Part shown: positions 35,171-43,970 of the stretch, in pieces
How the letters are laid out: the number at the start of each line of letters is the position of its first letter
Position numbering within the stretch: the first letter of the stretch is position 1
From: Ollibium composti
Lineage (GTDB): Bacteria > Pseudomonadota > Alphaproteobacteria > Rhizobiales > Rhizobiaceae
DNA length: 64,000 nt
Direction: 5' to 3'
Assembly (NCBI RefSeq): GCF_004801285.1
Contig: NZ_SSNY01000002.1
Span: forward strand, 1 to 64,000
Program-made: the position numbers and the translations under genes
The notes under the pieces: generated by a model
Databases searched by the model: none
Told to the model about the DNA's origin: nothing
What the model saw: only the letters and a program-made list of their open reading frames with translations

Positions 35171-36805
35171 ATGCGGTTTCTGATGCGCCTGCGGCCGAGC
35201 AACCTGATCATCCTCGCCGCCCTGCCGTTCATCGTCTACCTGTTCGCCTCGTCGGGCGACTACCAGCGCTCGCTGCGCGCCATCATCGGCATCGAGCATG
35301 GGTCCTCGGCCTTCGTACCCGGCTTCCTGTTGCTTACGCTGGCGTTCGCGGCCGGGCTTGGCGTCGTCCTGTTTTCACGCGCGGCGGCGCGACGGCCTCG
35401 CCTTGCGATGACCTGCGGCGCGCTTAATCTGATCGCCGCCATCGCGGTTGCCGCAACCGGCGTCGTCCGTCCCTACGCCGCCTCCATCGTCGCCAACGCG
35501 GTCGATCCCTTCACCTCCAGGCTTGTCGTGCAGGGCGTGACGCCACGCAAGCTGACCGACGCCGCCGAAGCGATGGTGAACGGATACGCCTCTGCACTGT
35601 TCTTGGCCTATCTGGCGGTGACGGTTGCCGCGCTTGTGCTGTTCTTCTTCACCGGCGGCCGCGCGGCCAAAGCCGGGCGCGTGATCCTGCTCGCGGTCAA
35701 CGGCATCGGCCTCGTCAGCATCCTCTTCATCGCGCCGATGGCGTTTGCCGCCGGCGTTGCCACCACCATCCGCGCCGCGGTCGCGGCCTACATTCTCGCC
35801 GCGCTGCTCGGCCTCGTCTGGGTCGGCCTGCTCAAGCTCGATTACAGCCGGCGCGCCCATTTCACCTTCATCGCCATCGCCGCGCTGCTCGCCGTTGCTG
35901 CGGCGTGGTTCTTGCTGCAACCGCGCGACGACTACGCGCTGGTCGGCAGCCTAGGCGGCAAGGTCGGCGTCGTGGCCGGCACGCCGTCCGGCATGATCGG
36001 CGCCGTCCGCTACGGCCAGTTTCCCGGTGCGCCGGAAGACGAAGTGCCGCTGCGCACCTTCAAGGGGCCGATGGATGCCGTCGCCGCGCTGGCGAAAAAG
36101 GCCGATGTCAGCGCCGCCCTGTTGCCCGTTGCCGCCGCGCCCGCCGATCTGCCGGTGCTGTGGAAGACCTCGGCGCTCAACGACCGAGACAAGGCTTCCG
36201 GCATCACGCTGGCGGTGCTTGCCATCGTCATTGGCCTGCTCACCTTCGGCGGCCATATCCATCGCCGCCATCCGCTCTCCATCGGCTCGGAATTCATCGT
36301 CGATACCATCCGCGGCATCCCCATGCTGGTCATCGTGCTCTATGTCGGCCTGCCGCTGGCCGGTGCGCTGAAGGACGCCACGCAGGGCGTGTTCGACCCG
36401 CCGAACCTGGCGCGCGGCATCGCCGCCATGGCGCTCGCCTACTCGGCCTATCTGGCCGAAATCTTCCGCTCCGGCATCAACGCCATCCCGCGCGGCCAGA
36501 TCGAGGCGGCGCGCAGCCTCGGCTTGAACGGCTGGCAGACGGCGCGTCTCGTCATCCTGCCGCAGGCCTTCCGCATCATCATCCCGCCGCTCGGCAACGA
36601 GCTGATCGCCATTCTCAAGGACACCTCGCTGTTGTCGATCCTGTCGATCCGCGACATCACCCAGCGCATGCGCGAGTTCCAGTCGGCGAGCTTCCTGCCC
36701 TTCGCGCCCTACAATTCCGCCGCCATCTTCTACATCCTGCTGACGCTCGCGGCGGCCAGCCTGGTCAGCACAGTCGAGAGAAAATATGACATCAAGCATC
36801 GATAA
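35171..36805 (+). CDS. Polar amino-acid type ABC permease with large N-terminal extension
   Basis: A 544-residue membrane protein, more than twice the usual size. The C-terminal part (from about residue 345) is a normal HisM-type permease with EAARSLGLNGWQTARLVILP and PPLGNELIAILKDTSL. Before it lie about seven more hydrophobic segments. Residues about 257-340 form a soluble segment (LVGSLGGKVGVVAGTPSGMIGAV is its start) that looks like part of a binding-protein lobe. ATG at 35171 lacks a strong Shine-Dalgarno, although GGAGGGCGG lies upstream. The stop overlaps the GH1 start by 20 bases. Confidence 0.82.
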   Translation: MRFLMRLRPSNLIILAALPFIVYLFASSGDYQRSLRAIIGIEHGSSAFVPGFLLLTLAFAAGLGVVLFSRAAARRPRLAMTCGALNLIAAIAVAATGVVRPYAASIVANAVDPFTSRLVVQGVTPRKLTDAAEAMVNGYASALFLAYLAVTVAALVLFFFTGGRAAKAGRVILLAVNGIGLVSILFIAPMAFAAGVATTIRAAVAAYILAALLGLVWVGLLKLDYSRRAHFTFIAIAALLAVAAAWFLLQPRDDYALVGSLGGKVGVVAGTPSGMIGAVRYGQFPGAPEDEVPLRTFKGPMDAVAALAKKADVSAALLPVAAAPADLPVLWKTSALNDRDKASGITLAVLAIVIGLLTFGGHIHRRHPLSIGSEFIVDTIRGIPMLVIVLYVGLPLAGALKDATQGVFDPPNLARGIAAMALAYSAYLAEIFRSGINAIPRGQIEAARSLGLNGWQTARLVILPQAFRIIIPPLGNELIAILKDTSLLSILSIRDITQRMREFQSASFLPFAPYNSAAIFYILLTLAAASLVSTVERKYDIKHR

Positions 36806-38198
36806 CAGACGCGCCCTCAAGGCGCGCGCGGCCTCGCTCGTCCTGCCGAAGGGCTTCGTCTTCGGCGCGGCCACCGCTGCCTACCAGATCGAGGGCGCAC
36901 CGGCCGAGGACGGCAAGGGCGAAAGCATCTGGGACCGCTTCTGCAAGGTGCCGGGCGTCATCATCGACGGCTCCAGCGGCGCCATCGCCTGCGACAGCTA
37001 CCACCGCTGGAAGGACGATATTGCGATACTGAAAGAGTTGGACCTTTCGGCCTACCGCTTCTCCTTCGCCTGGACGCGGCTGATGCCTGAGGGGCGCGGC
37101 GCGGTGAACGCCAGGGGCGTCGCCTTCTACGACCGGCTGATCGACGACCTGCTGGCGGCCGGCATCGAGCCCTATGCGACGCTCTATCACTGGGACCTGC
37201 CGCAGGCGTTGCAGGACGAAGGCGGCTGGTACAACCGCGCCACCGCCGACGCGCTGGCCGACTATGCGGCGCTCGCCGCGCGCAGCTTCGGCGACCGCGT
37301 CAAGAAGTGGACCACGCTCAACGAGCCGTGGACCTTCTGCTGGTCCGGCCACGCCTCGGGCGAGGATGCGCCGGGCCTGCGCGACGGCACCAGGGGCGGC
37401 GTGACGGCCAGCCACCACGCGCTGCTCGGCCACGGCAAGGCGGTGCCGGCGATCCGTGCCGAGGTGCCGGACGCCTCGGTCGGCATCGTCTTCGACCTCA
37501 ACGTCGCCGAGCCGGCCAGCGCCGACCCGCGCGACGCGGCGGCGGCCCGGCGCTTCGACGGCGCGCAAAACCGTTGGTTCCTCGACGCCGTCTTCAAGGG
37601 CTTTTATCCGCAGGACATGCTGGCGCTGTACGGCGACCTGCTGCCGGAAATCCGTGCCGACGACAATGCGATCATCGCCGCGCCCGTCGATTATCTCGGC
37701 GTCAACATCTACCGCCGCTCGGTCATTGCCGAGGGCACGGAGCTGGCGCCGCTGAACTACCGCCGCGTGCAGCCGGAAGGTCTCTACTCCGCCGTCGGCT
37801 ACGAAATCTGGCCGCGCTGCATGTACGACGTCCTGCGCTACGTGAACGACAATTACGGCCCAAAGGAAATCTACATTTCCGAGAACGGCGTCGCCACGCG
37901 GCCGGAGACGGTCGATGCCGACGGCCACGTCTGGGACGAGCTGCGCGCCGCCTATTATGTCGATCACCTGACGGAAGTGGCGAAAGCCGCCGACGAAGGC
38001 GTGCCGGTGCGCGGTTATTTCGCCTGGACGCTGATGGACAATTTCGAATGGGCCTATGGCTACACCACGCCCTTCGGCATCACTCATGTCGACTACGAGA
38101 CGCAGAAGCGCACGGTAAAATTCTCGGGCGAGATCTACGCCGCGATCGCCCGGCAGGAAGCTGCCGACAGGCCACGGAGCGTAGCGGGTGGCCGCTGA
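36786..38198 (+). CDS. GH1 family beta-glucosidase
   Basis: A 470-residue glycoside hydrolase family 1 enzyme. FVFGAATAAYQIEGAPAEDG opens it, TLYHWDLPQALQDEGGW follows, the acid/base is E180 in TLNEPW and the nucleophile is E366 in YISENG. The C-terminal aglycone wall GYFAWTLMDNFEWAYGY is present. There is no signal peptide, so hydrolysis is cytoplasmic, after uptake. The gene overlaps the permease by 20 bases and the SDR by 11 bases, so it belongs to the transporter operon. It releases glucose or a similar sugar from a beta-glycoside; the aglycone is unknown. Confidence 0.95.
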   Translation: MTSSIDNRRALKARAASLVLPKGFVFGAATAAYQIEGAPAEDGKGESIWDRFCKVPGVIIDGSSGAIACDSYHRWKDDIAILKELDLSAYRFSFAWTRLMPEGRGAVNARGVAFYDRLIDDLLAAGIEPYATLYHWDLPQALQDEGGWYNRATADALADYAALAARSFGDRVKKWTTLNEPWTFCWSGHASGEDAPGLRDGTRGGVTASHHALLGHGKAVPAIRAEVPDASVGIVFDLNVAEPASADPRDAAAARRFDGAQNRWFLDAVFKGFYPQDMLALYGDLLPEIRADDNAIIAAPVDYLGVNIYRRSVIAEGTELAPLNYRRVQPEGLYSAVGYEIWPRCMYDVLRYVNDNYGPKEIYISENGVATRPETVDADGHVWDELRAAYYVDHLTEVAKAADEGVPVRGYFAWTLMDNFEWAYGYTTPFGITHVDYETQKRTVKFSGEIYAAIARQEAADRPRSVAGGR

Positions 38199-38886
38199 GG
38201 CAGAACAACCCGGCACGGTGCTCGTCACCGGCGCCGGGCGCGGCCTCGGCCGCGAACTGGTCAGGCAGTATGCGACCGACGGCTGGCGAGTGATCGGCTG
38301 CGGCCGCAGCCCGCCGGCAGGCGGCTTCGAGCCGGGCGTCGAGTTCCAGCCGCTCGATGTCGCCGATCCGGAGTCTGTTTCGGCGCTGGCGGCGCGGCTC
38401 GCCGGCCGGCCGCTGGACGTGCTCGTCAACAACGCCGCCGTGCGCAGCCCCGCCGCCGGGCTACAGGCCCTCAAGGCGGATGAGTTCCTCGCCGTGTTGC
38501 GCGTCAATACGCTGGGACCGGTGCTGGTGACACGCGCCTTGCTGGCGAACCTGCGGCTCGGCCGCGATCCCGTCGTCGCCAATATCGGCTCTCGCGCCGG
38601 CTCGATGGCGGAGGGGCTGCTCGACGACGATGACGACGACTACGCCTATCGCTGCTCCAAGGCCGCGCTCAACATGGCGACGGTCCAACTCGCCCGCGAC
38701 CTCGAACCGGACGGCATTGCCGTGTTGTCGCTGCATCCGGGCTGGGTGAAGACCGACATGGGCGGCGAGGAGGCGGTGTTGCCGGCGGCGGACAGCGCCC
38801 GTGCTCTGCGCGCCATCATTGCCACGGCGACGCCGGCGCTCAGCGGTTTGTTCCTGGCCTTCGATGGCCGGCGGGTCGGCTGGTAG
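38188..38886 (+). CDS. Short-chain dehydrogenase/reductase
   Basis: A 232-residue SDR. The cofactor motif is VLVTGAGRGLGRELVRQYAT, then VLVNNAAVRS, and the catalytic pair is Y-R-C-S-K (YAYRCSKAALNMATVQLA). GTG at 38188 lies inside the end of the glucosidase gene, an overlap of 11 bases. The tandem of glucosidase and SDR suggests the released product is oxidised or reduced next. It converges with the minus-strand permease six bases beyond its stop. Confidence 0.87.
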   Translation: MAAEAEQPGTVLVTGAGRGLGRELVRQYATDGWRVIGCGRSPPAGGFEPGVEFQPLDVADPESVSALAARLAGRPLDVLVNNAAVRSPAAGLQALKADEFLAVLRVNTLGPVLVTRALLANLRLGRDPVVANIGSRAGSMAEGLLDDDDDDYAYRCSKAALNMATVQLARDLEPDGIAVLSLHPGWVKTDMGGEEAVLPAADSARALRAIIATATPALSGLFLAFDGRRVGW

Positions 38887-38892
38887 GCCGCT

Positions 38893-39567
38893 TCAACCCT
38901 TCATCTGCTGCTTGCTGCGGTTTTCGAGATAGCCGACGAGGCGCACCAGCGGCCAAAGGAAGGCGAGGTAGATGATCGCCGCGCCGATCAGCGGCGTCGG
39001 GTTGGCCATCAGCGCCTGCGCGTCCGTCGCCTGCTTGAGCAGGTCGGGCATGGCGACGACCGAGGCGAGCGCAGTGTCCTTGAAGACCGATACGCAATTG
39101 CTGGTCAGCGGTGCGGTGGTGACGCGCAGCGCCTGCGGCAGGATGACCTTGCGCATCGACAGCCAGAACGACAGGCCGAGCGCCGCCGCACTTTCGAACT
39201 GCCCCCTCGGGATGCTCTCGATGCCGGCGCGGCAGACTTCCGCCGTGAAGGCGGCGAACACCATCGACAGCGCGATGGTGGCCGAGGCGAAGGCCGACAG
39301 GCGGATGCCGACGAAAGGCAGAGCGTAATAGATCAGGATCAGCACCACCAGGATCGGCAGCGCCCGGAAGATATCGACATAGAGGATCGCCGCCGTCCTG
39401 AGCGGGCGTGGTGCGTAGAGGCGGGCAAGGCAGACCAGCAGGCCGGCGATGCTGCCGATGACGATGGAAGCGCAGCCGAGCAGCAGCGTGTTCGCCAGGC
39501 CGCGCAGCAGGATCGGGAAGGCCCGCACAAGCACCGGCCAATTGAAGAAGGTGTCGATCAATTCCAT
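38893..39567 (-). CDS. Polar amino-acid type ABC permease
   Basis: A 224-residue HisM/GlnP-type permease with five helices. It has LANTLLLGCASIVIGSIAGL, VDIFRALPILVVLILIYYAL, and the ATPase-contact loop ESAAALGLSFWLSMRKVILP. It lies 202 bases downstream of the binding-protein gene at 39770 on the same strand; a strong stem-loop separates them. There is no ATPase gene here either. Confidence 0.9.
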   Translation of the reverse strand: MELIDTFFNWPVLVRAFPILLRGLANTLLLGCASIVIGSIAGLLVCLARLYAPRPLRTAAILYVDIFRALPILVVLILIYYALPFVGIRLSAFASATIALSMVFAAFTAEVCRAGIESIPRGQFESAAALGLSFWLSMRKVILPQALRVTTAPLTSNCVSVFKDTALASVVAMPDLLKQATDAQALMANPTPLIGAAIIYLAFLWPLVRLVGYLENRSKQQMKG

Positions 39568-39660
39568 GGCCGATCCCTCAGCATGTTCGATTTCGAGGCT
39601 GCTTAGATCGTTGTGCGTCCATTCGCACGCACGAAGGACGATCTAATCATTGATAGGGCA

Positions 39661-39706
39661 CCGGAATTACCGAAAACCGGATTCCACTTTTCGGTCCGAT
39701 GCTCTG
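39661..39706. repeat. Dispersed intergenic repeat of the Rhizobiales type (probable)
   Basis: The segment with CGAAAACCGGATTCCACTTT followed by TCGGTCCGATGCTCTGA resembles a palindromic intergenic repeat that I recall as common in Mesorhizobium and related genomes. Only one copy is in the window, so the repetition cannot be shown here. Confidence 0.4.
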
Positions 39707-39711
39707 ACGAA

Positions 39712-39743
39712 TGCAGCCATGCATGAAATCATGCATGGCTGCA
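39712..39743. repeat. Perfect 15-bp inverted repeat (stem-loop) downstream of the binding protein
   Basis: TGCAGCCATGCATGA is followed, after AA, by its exact complement TCATGCATGGCTGCA. It lies 27 bases after the stop of the gene at 39770, between binding protein and permease. In RNA it would form a very stable hairpin, probably protecting the binding-protein mRNA; no T-run follows on the minus strand. Confidence 0.7.
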
Positions 39744-39769
39744 CCGAAGCCCGCTTCCGTCAAGTCGGG

Positions 39770-40564
39770 TTACTGCGCTTGCGGAATGGGCAGCACCTTG
39801 TTGATGGACGAGTCGGCGGCGGCGTCCGCACCCAGCCATTTCTTGTGCAGCGCCGCCATCGTCCCATCCTTCTTGATGGCGCTGATGGCGTCGTTGACAC
39901 GCTCCAGAAGCGGCGAGCCCTTCTTCATCATGATGGCGAACTTGTCGCCGGTCGGGATCGCCTCGACCACCTTCATGCCCTTCATCTTGGTGAAGGCGAA
40001 CTGGAAGCCGGCGATGTCGCCGATGGCGCCGTCGAGACGGGCCGACTGCACGTCGAGCAGCAGGTTCTGCTGGGTATCGTAGCCGCGGTATTCGCCGATG
40101 CCGTACTTTTCCGTATTGGCCTTGATCCAGGCCTCGCCGACGGAAGCCGAGATGGCGCCGATGGTCTTGCCCTTCATGTCGGCAAGACCCGTCAGCTTGG
40201 TGTCGTCGCCGGCGATCAGCGCGATATCGCTGTCGTAGTAGCCTTGCGTGAAGGACTGGTTCTGCAGGCGGTCGTTGGTGATCGAGATGGACGAGATCGC
40301 CATGTCGATGCGGCCTGAGGCCGTGGCGGCGAACAGCGCCTGGAAGCCGAGATCCTGGATCTGGATTTCGGCGCCGAGCCGCTTGCCGATCTCGTTGACG
40401 AGGTCGACCTCGAAGCCTTCGAAGGTGCCGCTCTCGGTCTTGTTCTCCCATGGCGGGTTGGCGGGGTAGGCGCCGACGGTCAGCGTTTCGGCTTGCGCCG
40501 TCCCTATGCCGCCCAGGGCCATCATGACGGCGGCGAAGCCGCCCAGCAATTGACGACGATACAT
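39770..40564 (-). CDS. Polar amino-acid type ABC binding protein (family 3)
   Basis: A 264-residue periplasmic protein starting at ATG 40564 (MYRRQLLGGFAAVMMALGGI; signal cleavage probably after TAQA). Family features are EGFEVDLVNEIGKRLGAEIQ, LFAATASGRIDMAISSISIT and FAIMMKKGSPLLERVNDAIS. It follows the aminotransferase gene (40630) by 65 bases on the same strand. Ligand probably an amino acid or a related cation. It is distinct from the binding protein at 34362. The longer upstream frame to 40696 is not supported. Confidence 0.9.
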   Translation of the reverse strand: MYRRQLLGGFAAVMMALGGIGTAQAETLTVGAYPANPPWENKTESGTFEGFEVDLVNEIGKRLGAEIQIQDLGFQALFAATASGRIDMAISSISITNDRLQNQSFTQGYYDSDIALIAGDDTKLTGLADMKGKTIGAISASVGEAWIKANTEKYGIGEYRGYDTQQNLLLDVQSARLDGAIGDIAGFQFAFTKMKGMKVVEAIPTGDKFAIMMKKGSPLLERVNDAISAIKKDGTMAALHKKWLGADAAADSSINKVLPIPQAQ

Positions 40565-40629
40565 TCCTGATCTCCTCCCGTTGATCGTGCCCGTACCGCT
40601 GGTGTCACGGCCGGGTGTTCCTCTCTTCC

Positions 40630-41823
40630 CTATCTGAGTGCTGCGACCATGCGTTCCAGCGCCTGTCCGAGCTCCTTCTCGTTGCGCATCACGCACATGC
40701 GCAGGAACGCCTTCGATGCGTCGCCGAACAGGTGGCCCGGCGCCAGGCCGACGCGCGCTTCCTCCAGGATGCGGGTGCAGGCGGCGTTGGCGTCCGATTC
40801 TCCCTGCAGGGCGAAGAAGGCATACATGCCGCCCTTCGGCTTCGGCGGCAGCACAACGCGGTTGAGCGGCCCCAGCGCTTCATAGGCCATGTCGAGCCCC
40901 CGGCGCGCGCGCTCGCGGATTTCCGACACCAGCCCTTCGCCCTTGCGGATCGCCGTCTCGGCGCCGGCCTGCACGAAGGCGGCGGTGCCGCTGTTGGCGT
41001 ATTGGGTCATGGCGCCCATATGGTCGGCCAGGGCCGTCGGATGCGTCAGCCAGCCGATCCGCCAGCCGGTCATCGCCCAGGACTTGGAGAAACTGTTGAT
41101 GGTCATGACGCGGTCGTCGTCCTCCGCGATCTGCATCATCGACGGCGCCACGTCGCCGTCGAAATAGAGCCGGCCGTAAACCTCGTCGGAGATGATCCAG
41201 ATGCCGCGCTCGCGGCTGAAGTCGAGCAGCGCCCGCATCTCCTCGATGCTCGCCGTCCAGCCGGTCGGGTTGCACGGCGTCGACAGGAAGATCGCGCGGG
41301 TGCGCGCGTCGCAGCGGGCATAGAGCGCCTCGAGGTCCAGCTTCCAGTCGCCGTCGAATTTCAGCGCCACCGGCCGCGGCTCGCCGCCGATCATGTGGAT
41401 GGCGTTATGGATGTTGGGCCACTGGGGCTCGACATAGACCACGTTGGTGCCGACATCGACCAGCATTTCCAGCGCCAGATAAAGTGCCTGCATGCCGCCG
41501 GGCGCGACCGTCGAGCGGTTGATCGCGATCGGGCGGCCGTGGATGCGCGACTGGTATTCCGACAGCGCCGCGTTCAGTCCGTCGGCGCCGCGCATGTTCG
41601 GCACATAGAACGTCTGGCCGGCGTCCAATGCCGCCTTGGCGGCGTCGCGGATGAAGGTCGGCGTGACCATGTCGCCCTCGCCGTACCACAGCGGGATGAC
41701 GTCGCCCAATGCCCTGGCGCGCACCGCCAGCTTGGCGATGTTTTCCGTCCTCAAATCCTGGATCTGCGCGCGGATGCCCGTCAGCGCCGACCTGGTTTCG
41801 TGGTTTGCCGGAAAGCCGTTCAT
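40630..41823 (-). CDS. Class I/II pyridoxal-phosphate aminotransferase (aspartate aminotransferase type)
   Basis: A 397-residue PLP enzyme. Landmarks are LWYGEGDMVTPTFIRDAAKA, the CNPTGWTAS loop, ISDEVYGRLYFDG with the PLP-contacting Asp and Tyr, and the Schiff-base Lys in NSFSKSWAMTGWRIGWL. It transfers an amino group between an amino acid and a 2-oxo acid. It heads the minus-strand group aminotransferase, binding protein, permease. Two GTATAC-centred sites lie upstream, so it is probably under GntR-type control. The amino-acid substrate is unknown. Confidence 0.9.
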   Translation of the reverse strand: MNGFPANHETRSALTGIRAQIQDLRTENIAKLAVRARALGDVIPLWYGEGDMVTPTFIRDAAKAALDAGQTFYVPNMRGADGLNAALSEYQSRIHGRPIAINRSTVAPGGMQALYLALEMLVDVGTNVVYVEPQWPNIHNAIHMIGGEPRPVALKFDGDWKLDLEALYARCDARTRAIFLSTPCNPTGWTASIEEMRALLDFSRERGIWIISDEVYGRLYFDGDVAPSMMQIAEDDDRVMTINSFSKSWAMTGWRIGWLTHPTALADHMGAMTQYANSGTAAFVQAGAETAIRKGEGLVSEIRERARRGLDMAYEALGPLNRVVLPPKPKGGMYAFFALQGESDANAACTRILEEARVGLAPGHLFGDASKAFLRMCVMRNEKELGQALERMVAALR

Positions 41824-41888
41824 TCCCGTCTCCGCCTGCGGCCCGATAGGTGGCCGCTATTGAGCATATGATCAAAAATTCAACCACA

Positions 41889-41904
41889 GAACAGTATACT
41901 GTTC
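41889..41904. promoter_or_regulatory. Perfect 16-bp palindrome (GTATAC core), probable GntR-type operator
   Basis: GAACAGTATACTGTTC is a perfect palindrome 66 bases upstream of the aminotransferase start. The GTATAC core with AC/TG flanks recurs at 41990-41995, before both GntR genes (50995-51000; 53826-53831; 53955-53960). A direct repeat TGTTCAAGC (41900-41908 and 41918-41926) overlaps it and could serve a second regulator. Confidence 0.55.
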
Positions 41905-41985
41905 AAGCCTGAAACTTTGTTCAAGCTTGGTTCGACAGTCGCATTTCCCGGAAAAACCGCAATCAGACAGCAGCGATCCGGCAAA

Positions 41986-42000
41986 ATCAGTATACAGTTT
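41986..42000. promoter_or_regulatory. Second GTATAC site, overlapping the end of the dehydrogenase gene
   Basis: On the minus strand the bases read AAACTGTATACTGAT, identical over AAACTGTATACTG to the site before the GntR gene at 51035. It overlaps the stop codon of the gene at 41999 and lies about 165 bases upstream of the aminotransferase. Confidence 0.5.
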
Positions 42001-43966
42001 ACGACGGCGAGGCGGAAGCGAACATCGGGCCGCCCTTGTAGGCCGGGAAACCATAGCCGTTGATCATCACGAGGTCGATGTCGGAGGCGCGTGCCGCGAT
42101 GCCTTCGGCCAGCAGGGCACTTCCTTCGTCGGCCATGGCCTTCAGCAGGCGGGCGACGATCTCCTCGGACGAGAACCGGCGCGGCACGATTCCCTTGGCG
42201 GCGCGGGCGGTCTCGATCAGCGCGGTCACTTGCGGGTCGACGGCACGATGGCCGCTCGAATAGTCGTACCAGCCGCGCCCGCTCTTGCGGCCGAAGCGAC
42301 CGGCCTCGCACAGCCGGTCGGGAATTTCGACATAGCGTTCCTTCGGGTCGCGCATCGCCGCCTGCCGCTTGCGTTTTGCCCAGGCGATCTCCAGTCCGGC
42401 CATGTCGTTGACGGTGAAGATGCCCATCGGGAAACCCCAGGCTTCCAGCGCCGCGTCGACCTCCTGCGGTTCCGCCCCGTCCTCGACCATGAACTCCGCC
42501 TCGCGGCGATAGGCCGAATAGATGCGGTTGCCGATGAAGCCCTCGGTGACGCCGCAAACGATCGGCAGCTTGCCGAGCTTCTTCGCGAAGGCCAGCGCAG
42601 TCGCCAGCACGTCCGGCGCGGTGGCCTTGCAGTCCACCACTTCGGTGAGCCGCATGATGTTGGCCGGCGAGAAGAAATGCAGGCCGACGACGCGCTCGGG
42701 ATGCGCCGTCGTGGCCGCGATCTCGTCCGGATTGAGGTAGCTGGTGTTGGTGGCGAGGATGGCGTCCGCCCTGACGATGCCGTCGAGTTTGCGGAACAGG
42801 TCGGTCTTCACCGTCAGGTCGTCGAACACCGCCTCGATGACGAGATCGGCCGGGGTCAGTTCGGCGGCGTCGGCAACGACCGTCAGCCGGGCGAGGCTTT
42901 CGTCGCGCGACGCGGCGGACAGACGGCCGGATTCCACCGCCTTGTCGAGCATGCCGGCGATGCGATTGCGGCCGGCGGCGGCGGCTTCCGCCGTCTGCTC
43001 GACGCCGACGACGCGATAGCCGGCTGTTAGCGTGGCGACCGCGATGCCGGCGCCCATCAGGCCGGTGCCGACGATGCCGACGATCTTCACCTCGCGTGGC
43101 GCCACGCCTTCGAGCTTGTCCAGCTTGCCGGCGGCGCGTTCGGCGAAGAAGACGTGGCGAAGTGCGGCTGCCTCACGTGAATCGCGCAGCCGGATGAACG
43201 TCGCGCGCTCCTCGGCAAGGCCGCCCTTGAGGCTCATCTCGGCCGCGGCCCTGACGAGGCGCACCGCTTCGCCCGGGGACGCCTGGCCGCGGGCCTTCGA
43301 CAGGACCTTTTTCGTGGCGGCCTCGACGATTGCGACGTCCGCCACCGGGACGGTGAGGGCACCGGTGCGCCGCAGCGGCGTGCCGGCGACGGCGCGGGCA
43401 AGCTGCGCCGCCTCGGCAACGGGGTCGGCGGCGATCTTGTCGGCGAGGCCGAGCCGGGCGGCTTCCTCCGGTTTGACGCTGCGGCCCGTGCCGGTCATGT
43501 CGATCGCTGCCGGGATGCCGACAAGGCGCGGCAGGCGCTGTGTGCCGCCGGCGCCCGGCACGATGCCGAGCTTCACCTCCGGCAGGCCGAAGCTCGCTTT
43601 TTCACCGGGAATGCGGCCATGGCAAGCCAGCGCGACCTCGCAGCCGCCGCCGAGCGCTGCGCCGTTGACGGCGGCGATCACCGGCTTCGGAAAATTCTCG
43701 ATACGGTCGAGAACGTCGGGCAAGTGGGGTTCGACCGGCGGCTTGCCGAATTCGCGGATGTCGGCGCCGCCGATGAAGATGCGGCCGGCGCCGGTGACGG
43801 CCACGCCGACGATATCGGCACTCGCTTCCGCATGATCCAGTGCGGCCATCAAGCCGTCGCGAACATCCGCCGAGAGCGCGTTGACGGGGGGATTGTCGAT
43901 CGTCACGACGAGCACGCCGTCGCGAACGTCACCTGTCACCGTTTCCGAGAACCGTGCTGCAGCCAT
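41999..43966 (-). CDS. Enoyl-CoA hydratase/3-hydroxyacyl-CoA dehydrogenase, C-terminally short
   Basis: A 655-residue two-domain beta-oxidation enzyme. The N-terminal crotonase domain has AAVNGAALGGGCEVALACHG and EVKLGIVPGAGGTQRLPRLV. The dehydrogenase domain has the NAD motif IVGIVGTGLMGAGIAVATLT, LHFFSPANIMRLTEVV and FIGNRIYSAYRREAEFMV. It stops at GYGFPAYKGGPMFASASPS, where related proteins usually continue for another 40-50 residues. The catalytic parts are intact. It is the last gene of the aryl-CoA operon, five bases after RidA, and its stop overlaps a putative operator. Truncation by rearrangement is possible. Confidence 0.87.
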   Translation of the reverse strand: MAAARFSETVTGDVRDGVLVVTIDNPPVNALSADVRDGLMAALDHAEASADIVGVAVTGAGRIFIGGADIREFGKPPVEPHLPDVLDRIENFPKPVIAAVNGAALGGGCEVALACHGRIPGEKASFGLPEVKLGIVPGAGGTQRLPRLVGIPAAIDMTGTGRSVKPEEAARLGLADKIAADPVAEAAQLARAVAGTPLRRTGALTVPVADVAIVEAATKKVLSKARGQASPGEAVRLVRAAAEMSLKGGLAEERATFIRLRDSREAAALRHVFFAERAAGKLDKLEGVAPREVKIVGIVGTGLMGAGIAVATLTAGYRVVGVEQTAEAAAAGRNRIAGMLDKAVESGRLSAASRDESLARLTVVADAAELTPADLVIEAVFDDLTVKTDLFRKLDGIVRADAILATNTSYLNPDEIAATTAHPERVVGLHFFSPANIMRLTEVVDCKATAPDVLATALAFAKKLGKLPIVCGVTEGFIGNRIYSAYRREAEFMVEDGAEPQEVDAALEAWGFPMGIFTVNDMAGLEIAWAKRKRQAAMRDPKERYVEIPDRLCEAGRFGRKSGRGWYDYSSGHRAVDPQVTALIETARAAKGIVPRRFSSEEIVARLLKAMADEGSALLAEGIAARASDIDLVMINGYGFPAYKGGPMFASASPS

Positions 43967-43970
43967 GGTG

